64,000 nt of DNA from Mediterranea massiliensis (GTDB lineage Bacteria > Bacteroidota > Bacteroidia > Bacteroidales > Bacteroidaceae). Position numbers and translations under genes: made by a program. The stretch is from NCBI RefSeq assembly GCF_900128475.1, contig NZ_LT635839.1, positions 837,935 to 901,934 of the forward strand, in the 5' to 3' direction. Shown here piece after piece: positions 18,099-27,439 of this stretch. Numbering within the stretch: the stretch's first letter is position 1; each line of letters opens with the position of its first letter. The notes under the pieces were generated by a model. It ran no database searches. It was not told the origin of the DNA and saw only the letters and a list, made by a program, of their open reading frames with translations.

Positions 18099-19358
18099 AT
18101 GAACAGAATAGCTCTCTTTTTATGTATATGCGTGTGTGCGGTGGCTACTGCCACCGCTCAGCTGAGGCCCACGGAAGAAGAACTGGGCAGTATCTATTTT
18201 GCCTATCCGGCACCAGCCGTCAGCCAGACACCGGCCCCTGCGGGATTTGAACCGTTCTACATCTCGCACTACGGCCGTCATGGCTCACGTTGGCGTACCG
18301 ATGATGCCCATTACAAGGTAGTGGTCGATGCTTTCGATTCGTTGGCTGTGGCACAGGCTCTCACTCCGTTGGGCGAGGATGTTCGCGGGCGTTTGCATCG
18401 GGTGTGGGAAGACGCCCGTGGCCGTAGCGGCAACATCACGCCGCTGGGCGAACGTCAGCATCACGACATTGCCTGCCGCATGTTTGCCTCGTTCCCGTCG
18501 GTCTTTGCTGACAGTGCCTTGGTGGATGCCCGCTCGTCCACATCGCTCCGCTGTGCCATGAGTATGAGTTATTTCACCGAGGCTTTGAAGGAGCAGAATC
18601 CCCGCTTGCGTGTCAGCCGTCGGGCTTATCAGAGTTATATGGACTATATTGCCCATACTTCGTCCCAGGCAGAGGCTTTCTGTTCCGATACGGCATCCTG
18701 GCGTGCGGACTTCCGCCGTTTCGAACAGGAGCAGATACAGCCGGAACGTTTTGTGAAAGCTCTGGTTGCTCCAGCCGTGCCTCTGACTTACGCGCAGCAA
18801 CGGAAGTTGATGGAAGATATCTATTGGATTGCCATCGACATGCAGAATTGCGACCATCTGAAGGGAGTCGTTTTTTTTGATCTCTTTACCTATGATGAAC
18901 TGATGTCGTTGTGGAAGGTGGTGAATGCCCGCATGTACGTGTGCAATGCCGCCGCTCCGCTCAACGGGGGATTGATGCCCCGTCAGGCAGCGCCTTTGCT
19001 GCGAAACATCGTCGAGAGTGCTGATAAGGCCATCGCCGGAGGCAAGCCGTGTGCCGACCTGCGTTTCGGGCACGATACCCATCTCATCCGGTTGCTTGCC
19101 CTGATGGGAGTGGAAGGTTGTGAGGGTCGTGAGGCGGATATCGAGAAGTTCCATCTGGCTTGGCAGGACTACCGCGTTTCGCCGATGGCTGCCAACCTGC
19201 AGCTTGTCTTTTTCCGCAATGAGGCGGGCGATGTGCTGGTGAAGCTGCTTCACAACGAGCGTGAAGTGCATCTGCCTCTTGTTGCCGTCGAAGGGCCTTA
19301 TTATGATTGGAAGGAGTTGCGCCGTTATTTTATGGGATTGCTGGACGGCGTTGACTGA
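18099..19358 (+). CDS. Histidine acid phosphatase (MINPP-like), secreted
   Basis: 419 aa. Signal peptide MNRIALFLCICVCAVATATAQ. The phosphohistidine motif is RHGSR at residues 60-64, and the proton donor segment is GHDTHLIRL near the C terminus, so both halves of the branch-2 histidine phosphatase site are present. Family members hydrolyse inositol phosphates or sugar phosphates in the periplasm or on the surface. Being last gene of the right-going PUL arm suggests removal of phosphate from the target glycan, though phytate hydrolysis is the alternative. Confidence 0.87.
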   Translation: MNRIALFLCICVCAVATATAQLRPTEEELGSIYFAYPAPAVSQTPAPAGFEPFYISHYGRHGSRWRTDDAHYKVVVDAFDSLAVAQALTPLGEDVRGRLHRVWEDARGRSGNITPLGERQHHDIACRMFASFPSVFADSALVDARSSTSLRCAMSMSYFTEALKEQNPRLRVSRRAYQSYMDYIAHTSSQAEAFCSDTASWRADFRRFEQEQIQPERFVKALVAPAVPLTYAQQRKLMEDIYWIAIDMQNCDHLKGVVFFDLFTYDELMSLWKVVNARMYVCNAAAPLNGGLMPRQAAPLLRNIVESADKAIAGGKPCADLRFGHDTHLIRLLALMGVEGCEGREADIEKFHLAWQDYRVSPMAANLQLVFFRNEAGDVLVKLLHNEREVHLPLVAVEGPYYDWKELRRYFMGLLDGVD

Positions 19359-19376
19359 TTTTTCGTTTGACAGGCA

Positions 19377-19440
19377 CGGATGGTACGGGCCTTTTCACAG
19401 GGAGTCTTCTTCTGTGTGTTTCCGTGCCATCCGCGCTTGT
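19377..19440. terminator. Bidirectional terminator between convergent PUL arms
   Basis: CGGATGGTACGG (19377-19388) pairs with CCGTGCCATCCG (19422-19433) apart from one G-T pair, with an inner CACAG/CTGTG stem. A TTGTTTTTT tract follows on the plus side and AAAAATC flanks the minus side. Confidence 0.7.
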
Positions 19441-19443
19441 TTT

Positions 19444-19986
19444 TTATTGTTTGATTTCCACCCGCCAGTTTATTTCCAACGGATTGTTCTGCATGCTCCA
19501 TACGAGGGGCAGGGAGGGATTGTCCAGAATCCACATTTCTCCGCCTTCCAGGGTGTCGCGCACATGCAGCAGGGCGAAGCCTGCGGCCCGTTCGTTACTG
19601 TCCAGCAGCTCATATTCCGTGTGGTTATAGGCGAAGCGTTGTCGTGCCTTGAGGCTGCGGTAGGCTTCCTGCGACAAGAGGTAGGCCGTCTGGTCGTCGG
19701 GCAGCGTGACGTGCCGTTTGTCCTCAGGCATGAGGAAGCTCAGCTGGGTCGCCTTTTGCAGGGCCTGGGGTGTCAGGGTGTACGTGCCTTTCTGCCAGTG
19801 CAGGTTGCGCAGAATGCGCCAGTTCAGCACAACAGCGTCATTCTTGGGCGTAAAGGTCATTTCATACTTGCGCGTCTGTCCGTGCAGCTTAAATACGAAG
19901 AGCAGCGTGTCGGGCAGCGCGTTCTGGGCGGCTCCTCCCAGGGCAATACACAGGAGGAGCAGAGTCATAGCTATTTTTTGTTTCAT
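19444..19986 (-). CDS. Uncharacterised secreted protein of the PUL
   Basis: 180 aa, family not recognised. It has a cleavable signal peptide (MKQKIAMTLLLLCIALGGAAQ) and no lipobox. The mature 160 residues look beta-rich, with a repeated charged/aromatic pattern, one RILRNLHWQKGTYTL segment, and no cysteines in the mature part. It is the last gene of the left-going arm, ten bases after the GH92 stop, so it is probably made together with that enzyme. It may be a periplasmic accessory factor; nothing in the sequence proves a role. Confidence 0.7.
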   Translation of the reverse strand: MKQKIAMTLLLLCIALGGAAQNALPDTLLFVFKLHGQTRKYEMTFTPKNDAVVLNWRILRNLHWQKGTYTLTPQALQKATQLSFLMPEDKRHVTLPDDQTAYLLSQEAYRSLKARQRFAYNHTEYELLDSNERAAGFALLHVRDTLEGGEMWILDNPSLPLVWSMQNNPLEINWRVEIKQ

Positions 19987-19996
19987 ATTCCTTTCT

Positions 19997-22312
19997 TTAT
20001 TTTTCAGGTTTGAACATTTCCTTTCCCCATTCCGAGGGTTTCTTTCCCATTTTCAGTACCAGCGTACCGCCCGCCGTCAGGTCCTTGTGGCGCAGGGTGG
20101 AGTAGGGATAGTCCTGCCCGTTCAGTGTGGCACTCTGGATGTAGCGGTTCTTCTCCGAAAGTCCTTCGGCCACGATACGGAAGTCATGTCCGCCCTCCAG
20201 ATGCAGGGTGGTGGTGCGCAGCAGCGGCGTGTTGATGAGGTAGTAGTCCTGTCCCGCATTGGGGTAGAGGCCCATCATGTGGAAAGCCAGCCACGACGAC
20301 ATGGCTCCCGAGTCATCGTTGCCCGGCAGCCCTACTGGACCGTCGTTGTAACTCTCTTCCACGATGGTGTGGATGCGGTCACTGCTCCGCCAGGGCTTGC
20401 CCAGCCAGTGGTAGAGGCAGGGTGTGAGGAACGAAGGCTCGTTGTTCACGTTGTAGTACTTACGGATGAAGAACGTGTCCAGCCGCTGTTCGAAGGCTTG
20501 CGGGCCTCCGCATTTGGCAATCAGTCCCGGCACGTCGTGCGGGATGCTCAACGAGTATTCCCACGAGGAGGCTTCATAGAAGAACATGCTCCACCAGGGT
20601 GTGTACCAGGGCCCTTCGAAAGTCATGGGCGTGTAGACGTATTTGAGCTGCATCACGCGGCTGTGGCCGTAGGGCAGGCTGTCCAGCCATTGCCCGTGGG
20701 CGTCGCGCGGCATGATGAACCCCTGTGCTCCGCTGTGCCGGTAGTCGTCACGCCACAGGTTCTTCCAGTTGCCGCTTTGTTTCAGGTAGTGGCGGTAGAG
20801 TTCCTCTTTGCCCAGTCCTTTTGCCACGGTGGCGATAGCATAGTCGCAGTAGCTGTATTCCACGGTACGGTTGCCGGCGCGGTCGATACCCCAGGGCACA
20901 TATCCCAACTCCAGGTATTCGCGCAGTCCACCGCGTCCCTCCGCTTCATGGTTGCCGCCCGGATCTACCGTGGCATCCTTCAGCATGGCCTGCAGGGCCA
21001 GTTCGTAGTCAATGCCTTTCAGCCCCTTTACAAAGGCGTCGGCAATGACGATTTCCGCATTCGAGCCGCCTTGCGTACGTCCGTTGCAGTTGCCGCTGCG
21101 GGCATCGGGCATGTAGCCGTCGCGTTTGTAGATGTTCACCAGCGAGCGGACGATGCTCACTTCCCTGTCGGGGTCGATGAGGGTGATGAGGGGAGAGGAG
21201 GCTCGGTAGGTATCCCAAATGGCGTAGAAGTCGTCGTAGTAGGGTTCCGGGTCGCTCCACAACGGATTCTCTCCGGTGCGGTCTACCGGCATTAGCATGG
21301 TGTGGTACAGGCCGGTGTAGAACATCCGTTTGTGGGCCTCGGGGGCTTTTTCGTCTATCTCTATTTTCGAGAAGAGGGCTTCCCATTGGGCCAACAGTCG
21401 GTTGTGTACCTCCTCGAACGACCAGTGGGGAATTTCGTTGTGTGCATTGGCTTTGGCCCGCAGACAGCTCAGGAAGGAGATTCCTATTTTAAGCTGCAGC
21501 GTATGGCTGTCGCCCTTGAAGCGGAGCAGGGCACCGGTCTTCTGGTGGGAATCATATTGGGTGCGGTCTGTAGTGATGCTGTCGCCTTTCCAGGTGGCCG
21601 TTTCACTGAAGGGTTGGTCGGTCTCTGCATAGAAGTACACGGTGTAGGCCCGGCCGTTGTTCCAACCTCCACGGATGCGGGTGTAACCGCATACCTCGTG
21701 GTCGGAGAGGATCTGTATTTCGGAACCGACAAACTGCTGTGCCTCGCGTGTATCGGGTATAGGGCTTTCGCCCAGGAAGAAGCCTGCGTCAATGGCCAGC
21801 GACTTGTCGGCCTGCGGATAGGTGAAGCGGTAGAACGAGGCCCGTTCGGCAGTCGTTATCTCCGTCCGAATGCCGCTCTGCTGGAAGCGGGTGTCGTAGT
21901 AGCCCAGGCGGATGTTTTCGTACTCGCGGTAGTCGATGTGCTGTGTGCGGTCCAGTGCACCGCAGAAGGGTGTTACCAGGATGTTCCCGTACTTGGGGCC
22001 GCCGCCCGTTCCGCTGACGTGTACCTGGGCAAAGCCGTCCACCCGTGCAGGCATGGGCAGCCAGCCGCTGTTGGGTGAGGGTGTACAGTCGGGCGAGGGT
22101 TTCACCATGCCGAAGGGGCAGGAAGGGCCGATGAATACGCGTCCCAGTCCTTCGGAACCGATGCGCGGATCGACGTATCGGGACAGCGGATAGGAATCTT
22201 GTGAAGCCGTCAACTCGGCGGTTGCATGATTGTGCGGTGTTGCTGTGGCCATCCCTGTGTCTGCCAGGCAATATGCCAGCAGGGCGCAGGATAAGGTTCG
22301 GAATATTCTCAT
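19997..22312 (-). CDS. GH92 alpha-mannosidase (second copy)
   Basis: 771 aa. Signal peptide, then YVDPRIGSEGLGRVFIGPSCPFGMVKPSP and HVSGTGGGPKYGNI, the common GH92 N-terminal signatures. GLPGNDDSGAMSSW is the catalytic-domain counterpart of GNDDAGQMSAW in the first copy. It is expected to be an exo-acting mannosidase on N-glycan or mannan side chains. It lies 351 bases downstream of susD on the same strand and 10 bases upstream of the 180-aa unknown gene. No clear own promoter is visible in the gap. Confidence 0.94.
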   Translation of the reverse strand: MRIFRTLSCALLAYCLADTGMATATPHNHATAELTASQDSYPLSRYVDPRIGSEGLGRVFIGPSCPFGMVKPSPDCTPSPNSGWLPMPARVDGFAQVHVSGTGGGPKYGNILVTPFCGALDRTQHIDYREYENIRLGYYDTRFQQSGIRTEITTAERASFYRFTYPQADKSLAIDAGFFLGESPIPDTREAQQFVGSEIQILSDHEVCGYTRIRGGWNNGRAYTVYFYAETDQPFSETATWKGDSITTDRTQYDSHQKTGALLRFKGDSHTLQLKIGISFLSCLRAKANAHNEIPHWSFEEVHNRLLAQWEALFSKIEIDEKAPEAHKRMFYTGLYHTMLMPVDRTGENPLWSDPEPYYDDFYAIWDTYRASSPLITLIDPDREVSIVRSLVNIYKRDGYMPDARSGNCNGRTQGGSNAEIVIADAFVKGLKGIDYELALQAMLKDATVDPGGNHEAEGRGGLREYLELGYVPWGIDRAGNRTVEYSYCDYAIATVAKGLGKEELYRHYLKQSGNWKNLWRDDYRHSGAQGFIMPRDAHGQWLDSLPYGHSRVMQLKYVYTPMTFEGPWYTPWWSMFFYEASSWEYSLSIPHDVPGLIAKCGGPQAFEQRLDTFFIRKYYNVNNEPSFLTPCLYHWLGKPWRSSDRIHTIVEESYNDGPVGLPGNDDSGAMSSWLAFHMMGLYPNAGQDYYLINTPLLRTTTLHLEGGHDFRIVAEGLSEKNRYIQSATLNGQDYPYSTLRHKDLTAGGTLVLKMGKKPSEWGKEMFKPEK

Positions 22313-22486
22313 AATGCTTATGGCTTATTTAATGATGTTTGTTTGTAACGTGATAAAAAGACAAATAGCAGAAACGGGCGGGCTTCTGGAAGAGCCTGCC
22401 GGCTGCTGCTATCGGAACGATGACATTATCCTTGTAGGAAGTCGGTGCATGGTTCTGTCTCTGTGAGTCTTTAGAGTGGTAAAATA

Positions 22487-22605
22487 GAAGCTCCGTGCAT
22501 TTGCAGAGGTGTGTCAGAATAGAGATGGGTGACTGAATTCCCCCCTCTGGGAAGGGGGGAATGAAAACTTAATGTTTTTTTACACCTCCGGTTACACGGA
22601 GCTTC
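22487..22605. repeat. Nested multi-arm inverted repeat in the susD-GH92 gap
   Basis: Three nested pairs share one axis: GAAGCTCCGTG (22487-22497) with 22595-22605, GAGGTGT (22506-22512) with 22582-22588, and ATTCCCCCC (22537-22545) with 22554-22562. It occupies most of the 351-base gap 22313-22663, in which no gene is seen. It could fold as an intercistronic RNA structure or be a small repetitive element. Confidence 0.6.
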
Positions 22606-22663
22606 CTTGTTTACTCTAAAAACAATCGCTTGTTTTTACCTTATAAAACCTTATTTTGAGTGA

Positions 22664-24292
22664 TTAGTATCCGGGGTTCTGTGTCCAGTTGGTGTTGGTT
22701 TCCATTACACCGGTCGGAATCGGGAAAATACGACGGAACAATTCAGTTTTTGCTGCCGGATTGACGGTGTTCTTATATCCCCAGTCGTCTTCGAAGCGAC
22801 CGAAGCGGATCAGGTCGTTGCGACGCCAGTTCTCATCGAAGAACTCACGGCCGCGTTCGTCCAAAATATCATCCAGCGTTGGATTCCCTTCGAATGCGGG
22901 AGCATTGACATACGCACGAATTTGGTTCAGCAGCGTTTGCGGTGTATCACCATTGGTCGATGCGCCGCCGCGGAGGAGTGCTTCTGCCTTCGTCAAGATG
23001 ATGTCTGCGTAGCGGAAGATAGGCACATCATTGCTTTGGTTACGTCCATTGAGATAATCGTCATAGGTAGGGAACCATTTGACAGATTTGTATCCTTGTG
23101 ACCATCCTTCAACGCTTTTACCCGTATTGAGTTGTTCCATGTCAGATTGTGAGTTGGATTTTAAGGTGATTTCTTTGGTAAATACCAGTTGTCCATTGAA
23201 TCCATTTCCATCGTAAATGTATGGTTCATCACTGATATTACGGTTCTCGTCATAATAGTAAACCGGCCCACCAACAATTGACAGGTTGCGTTCATCGCCA
23301 GGCAGTGAAAGCAAGTCTACCACATTGGAATTTACCGCAAACATACCGCCTACTGATGCATTTAGTTTGAAGCCGTAGAACGAAAGGTCTGGACCATTCA
23401 TTTGACGCCAAGTGCGGAAACGGGCATATGTCATTCCTTGAGCTGTAATACGGTCGTAAGGCATTGCATAAATGAAATCTTTGATATGGGAACCGTTTTC
23501 CGGCCAGAATTTTTCGCGATATCCGTCGCTCAGGTCAAAGGGCCCTTGCTGCATAATTTCATCACAGATGGCGATGCATTCATCCAGTTTTTTATTTTCG
23601 ACTGTATTAGGGTCATAAGTCGCTACATCTGCACAAGAATAGACACCCCAGTTGATGTACAGCTTGGCAAGCAATGCTTTTGCCATCCAATAGTTTGGCT
23701 TGCCGTAGGTGCTTGCATTGTTCTCTTGGGTTAGGTTGGGAAGTGCTTTCAATAAGTCTTGTTCAATGAAGGCAGCTACCTCCGGACGAGGAGAACGGTC
23801 TATAGCTTCGTCGTCATCCAACAGGTGGTCCAGGATGGGGGTTGCTCCGAACATATCCATCAGAATAAAGTGATAGAAGGCACGCATGGCTAGTGCTGGA
23901 GCTGCAGCCGGAGCATCTTCACCGCCGAAGTCGACGATGGCTCTGTTGCAGTTTGTAATACCTGCTGTAATGTCTCCATACCAATCAACGCAGTGCGTGT
24001 CAGGAGTAACTTTGTGTAGTGACGGAAGTGCATAATCGCCGTTGTCGTAATAGTCGCCGTCGAACGAGATTCCGGTAAATTCATCGCTCGAAAATTCACA
24101 AGCCTCATTATAACGGCGGCCTAATGCAGCACGAAATGAATAGTAAACATTTGCCATTTTGGCTTCAATCGCAATCTCCGAGTCAGGATATTCTGTATAT
24201 TGCGACGTTATATCCACATCAAGATCGGTACAGCCGGTAGTTGCCGTGGCCAATAGTCCGATTGATACAAGTAATTTAGATATCTTTTTCAT
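22664..24292 (-). CDS. SusD/RagB family glycan-binding lipoprotein (PUL 1)
   Basis: 542 aa surface lipoprotein; MKKISKLLVSIGLLATATTGC ends in a lipobox. TPR-rich SusD fold: EIAIEAKMANVYYSFRAALG near the start, the mid-protein ALLAKLYINWG helix, and the C-terminal ERGREFFDENWRRNDLIRFGRF segment typical of SusD/RagB. It caps the SusC barrel and binds oligosaccharides. It follows susC by 23 bases, in the usual order. Confidence 0.95.
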   Translation of the reverse strand: MKKISKLLVSIGLLATATTGCTDLDVDITSQYTEYPDSEIAIEAKMANVYYSFRAALGRRYNEACEFSSDEFTGISFDGDYYDNGDYALPSLHKVTPDTHCVDWYGDITAGITNCNRAIVDFGGEDAPAAAPALAMRAFYHFILMDMFGATPILDHLLDDDEAIDRSPRPEVAAFIEQDLLKALPNLTQENNASTYGKPNYWMAKALLAKLYINWGVYSCADVATYDPNTVENKKLDECIAICDEIMQQGPFDLSDGYREKFWPENGSHIKDFIYAMPYDRITAQGMTYARFRTWRQMNGPDLSFYGFKLNASVGGMFAVNSNVVDLLSLPGDERNLSIVGGPVYYYDENRNISDEPYIYDGNGFNGQLVFTKEITLKSNSQSDMEQLNTGKSVEGWSQGYKSVKWFPTYDDYLNGRNQSNDVPIFRYADIILTKAEALLRGGASTNGDTPQTLLNQIRAYVNAPAFEGNPTLDDILDERGREFFDENWRRNDLIRFGRFEDDWGYKNTVNPAAKTELFRRIFPIPTGVMETNTNWTQNPGY

Positions 24293-24315
24293 ATTTGTTT
24301 CAGTTTATCAGTTAA

Positions 24316-27309
24316 TTAGAAGTTAACATTCAGTCCCAGCATAAATGTGCGGGTACGCGGATAGAATGAATTTCGCCAGTCAACACCCGGTTCTACACCG
24401 CCTAAGCTGACTTCGGGGTCGGTACCTTTATAGCCGGTAATTGTGAAGACGTTGTTGCAAGTAGCGGTCAACTTCAGGTTGTTGATCCAGTTTCCCAGTC
24501 TGCCGAAGTCGTAACTCAAGCTCAGGGTGGACAGACGTAGGTAGCTGCCGTTTTCGATATAGCGGTCAGACGGTGCTTGCGCGTTGACATCTTTAGGCAT
24601 GTTCCGTTCCAGAATTTCTTTCAAACCGTTCTTGCCTTGTCCCAAGTTTGTTACGTTGTTGTACTGGGCACGTGTTGCGTTGAAAATCTTATTTCCGAAC
24701 GTACCTTGGAAGAATGCCGTCAATGTCCAATCCTTATAATTCAGTGTGTTGTTCCAGCCCAAATTCAGCTTGGGTTGTGCGGAACCTTCTATTTTTACAC
24801 GGTCGCCTTCGTTCGGAGTAGTGGTAGTACCCACGTAATTACCGTTTTCATCATAGTCTGAGAATACGGAAACACCGTCTGCGTTATAGCCTTCCCAATG
24901 ATAGGTATAGAATGTACCGATAGGTTCACCTTCCATGATGCGCTGAATGGAGTTCGTACCTGAGAAACCGCCGATGTTGGGGTTCGCTTTGTTGATATAA
25001 TCTACCGAATATGTATCATTGGAGATTTTCTCTACCACGTTCTTGTTATGAGACAAGTTCAATGTGGTGCTCCATTGGAAGTCTTTGGTCTTTACTGGAA
25101 TAGCGTTGATGCTGACTTCAATACCTTTGTTGCTGATGTCGCCGACATTGGCATACATGGTTCCGAACGGATATCTGTTGGTTGAAACTGCATAGTCCAG
25201 AATCAAGTCGGAAGTCTGCTTGCTATAATATTCTACAGTTGCGCCCAAGCGGCCTCCAAGAACGGAGAAGTCAATGCCGACATTAAACATGGAGGTTGTT
25301 TCCCATTTCAAATCGGGATTGTTGTTTCTTAAGGCGCCAATTGTATGGTATTGGTTGCCGTCTGTATACTGGAACCAACCAGTTCCTCCATAGACCATTC
25401 TTGAAAAATACGGGTCAAATCCCAAAGAGTTACCACTGATACCATAACCAGCGCGCAGCTTCAAGTCATCAAATCCCCAGTCTTGGGCAAAATCTTCTTC
25501 AGAGATACGCCATGCTGCAGAGAAGGAGGGGAAGGTTGCCCAACGGTTGTTTTCACCGAAAGCGGAAGAACCATCTCGGCGGATAGTAGCCTGCAACAAA
25601 TATTTGCTGTTGAAGCTATAGTTGACACGTCCATAGAATGAAATCATACGCAGTGTGTTTTCGGCAGACGACCAAACACCGTTCATCCCGTCTATCTTGT
25701 TGGCAAGTCCCATGTTCTTGTAGCCGGTTTCATCGTTATAGAAGTCATAGACGGTCAGACCATAACCATCGGCTTTCGTTGTTTCTTCCCAGGAATAACC
25801 CAACATGACTCCCAGTTTGTGAACATCGTTGAAAGTCTTGTCATAGTTCAAGTATGTTTCAAATACCTTTCTGTAGTCCTGGGTTGTACGGCGATGGGCC
25901 TGTCCGTTGTCTTTTACGGTTGTCAGTTGTGATTTGCTGGTGTGATATTCATCCCACAAGAACTGTTCGTTCTGATAAGACAACATGGCGTTCCATTTCA
26001 GTCCGTCGATGATGTCCAGTTCGGCCTTGGCTGTACCCTGTAGTTTCTTGGTGGTATGCTTGTACGTATCTTCGTTGATCAAAGACATCGGGTTGTAGTT
26101 CTGCGAAACGCCTTCATAGATGCTCCAGTTTCCTTCAGCGTCGCGTACAGGTACCAACGGAGAATAATAGTTCATGGCATCATATACACTGGTGTTGTCG
26201 CCGCCGGTTTCTACGGAATAATTGTTCGTGATGCTGGCATTCAAGTTCATGGACAATGTCAGACGGTCGTTCAATGCTTTGGTCTGTACAAAAGCGCGTC
26301 CAATCAGGCGATCCATGTCTGTACCCTTGATGACACCTTGTCTGTCCATATAGTTGATACTGGCGTTGTAGGTTGTGCTTTCCGAACCTCCACTGATGGA
26401 TACGTTGTGGTTGTGGGTGAAGGCGGTGCGCTGTACTTCTTTCTGCCAATCCGTGCTAGCTCCGAAGTCATTGCCGAGGGTCAGGTTATGCTGTTGTGCA
26501 TAGGCGCGCAGTTCAGAAGCCGACAGCATGTCGAGATTCTTCATTACATTGTCTATGGCTACATATGCATTGTAGTTTACCGTTGCTTTGCCAGCTTTTC
26601 CTTTTTTGGTAGTAACGATGATCACACCGTTGGCTGCCTTTGAACCGTAGATGGCTGTTGCGGTAGCGTCGCGGAGTACGTCGATGCTCTCAATGTCTTC
26701 AGGTGCAACTAACGCCAAAGATACACCTGGCACACCGTCTACTACGTAATAGGGTTCCATTGCTTCGCCGCCACGCAGAGAAGAAGCACCACGTAGCGTG
26801 ATGGATGAAGTTCCTCCGTTGGGGTCGCTGCTTTGAGTGATAGTCAAACCGGGAACTTTACCTTGCAGCAGCTGGGCAGGGTCTGTATAAGTTCCTACAT
26901 TCAGCTTGTCTGATTTGACTGTTGTGATAGAGCTGGTCACATCCTTGCGGCTCATGCTACCGTAACCGATGACTACGACTTCGTCCAAAGCCTGCAGGTC
27001 TTCCTGCAGCGTTACATTGATGGTACTCTTGTTGACTGTTATCTCCTGCGTCGTGAAACCGATGTAAGAGAACTGAAGGGTCTTGCCCTTTTCTACATTA
27101 ATGATGTATTTTCCGTCTACATCCGTGATGCTTCCGTTGGTTGTGCCCTTTTCAAGGACGTTTACGCCGGGAAGCGGCATACCGGTCTTGTCTTTCACTG
27201 TACCGGTCACTCTGTTTTGTGCAAATGCTAAGGTACTGCTTAGCAGGAACATCACAAAGACTACGCTTTGCAATAATGTCCACCTCTTTTTTGATTGTAC
27301 ATTCAGCAT
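24316..27309 (-). CDS. SusC/RagA family TonB-dependent transporter (PUL 1)
   Basis: 997 aa outer-membrane importer. Signal sequence to about residue 30, then a carboxypeptidase-regulatory-like domain (RVTGTVKDKTGMPLPGVNVLEKG), a DEVVVIGYG TonB-box region near residue 110, the plug with LRGASSLRGGEAMEPYYVVDGVPG, and the barrel ending in a C-terminal aromatic-type strand (FMLGLNVNF). There is no STN domain, which agrees with control by the hybrid two-component regulator rather than by a sigma/anti-sigma pair. It heads the left-going arm. Confidence 0.96.
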   Translation of the reverse strand: MLNVQSKKRWTLLQSVVFVMFLLSSTLAFAQNRVTGTVKDKTGMPLPGVNVLEKGTTNGSITDVDGKYIINVEKGKTLQFSYIGFTTQEITVNKSTINVTLQEDLQALDEVVVIGYGSMSRKDVTSSITTVKSDKLNVGTYTDPAQLLQGKVPGLTITQSSDPNGGTSSITLRGASSLRGGEAMEPYYVVDGVPGVSLALVAPEDIESIDVLRDATATAIYGSKAANGVIIVTTKKGKAGKATVNYNAYVAIDNVMKNLDMLSASELRAYAQQHNLTLGNDFGASTDWQKEVQRTAFTHNHNVSISGGSESTTYNASINYMDRQGVIKGTDMDRLIGRAFVQTKALNDRLTLSMNLNASITNNYSVETGGDNTSVYDAMNYYSPLVPVRDAEGNWSIYEGVSQNYNPMSLINEDTYKHTTKKLQGTAKAELDIIDGLKWNAMLSYQNEQFLWDEYHTSKSQLTTVKDNGQAHRRTTQDYRKVFETYLNYDKTFNDVHKLGVMLGYSWEETTKADGYGLTVYDFYNDETGYKNMGLANKIDGMNGVWSSAENTLRMISFYGRVNYSFNSKYLLQATIRRDGSSAFGENNRWATFPSFSAAWRISEEDFAQDWGFDDLKLRAGYGISGNSLGFDPYFSRMVYGGTGWFQYTDGNQYHTIGALRNNNPDLKWETTSMFNVGIDFSVLGGRLGATVEYYSKQTSDLILDYAVSTNRYPFGTMYANVGDISNKGIEVSINAIPVKTKDFQWSTTLNLSHNKNVVEKISNDTYSVDYINKANPNIGGFSGTNSIQRIMEGEPIGTFYTYHWEGYNADGVSVFSDYDENGNYVGTTTTPNEGDRVKIEGSAQPKLNLGWNNTLNYKDWTLTAFFQGTFGNKIFNATRAQYNNVTNLGQGKNGLKEILERNMPKDVNAQAPSDRYIENGSYLRLSTLSLSYDFGRLGNWINNLKLTATCNNVFTITGYKGTDPEVSLGGVEPGVDWRNSFYPRTRTFMLGLNVNF

Positions 27310-27392
27310 AAAATTAGATTTTTAGTTTGGTGAATTATTATTTGTCTGTACACTATAGTTGGTTATAATGTTCTTCTTTAGATTTCGCGGTG

Positions 27393-27400
27393 CAAAGGTA
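27393..27400 (-). promoter_or_regulatory. Predicted -7 element of susC (PUL 1)
   Basis: The minus strand reads TACCTTTG, 84 bases ahead of the susC start. No good -33 box is present, as expected for an activator-dependent promoter; a 22-bp spaced direct repeat lies at and above it. Confidence 0.55.
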
Positions 27401-27409
27401 TCGGGGAAA

Positions 27410-27439
27410 TGTTACATCTGTGTGACAGACTTGTTACAT
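27410..27439 (-). promoter_or_regulatory. Candidate activator site: two ATGTAACA half-sites 22 bp apart
   Basis: TGTTACAT on the plus strand occurs at 27410-27417 and 27432-27439, exactly 22 bases apart, immediately upstream of the susC -7 box. Direct half-sites two helical turns apart suit an AraC-type DNA-binding domain such as that of the regulator at 6736. The rest of the gap 27310-27791 holds AT-rich DNA and a weak hairpin at 27694-27708 but no gene. Confidence 0.4.
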
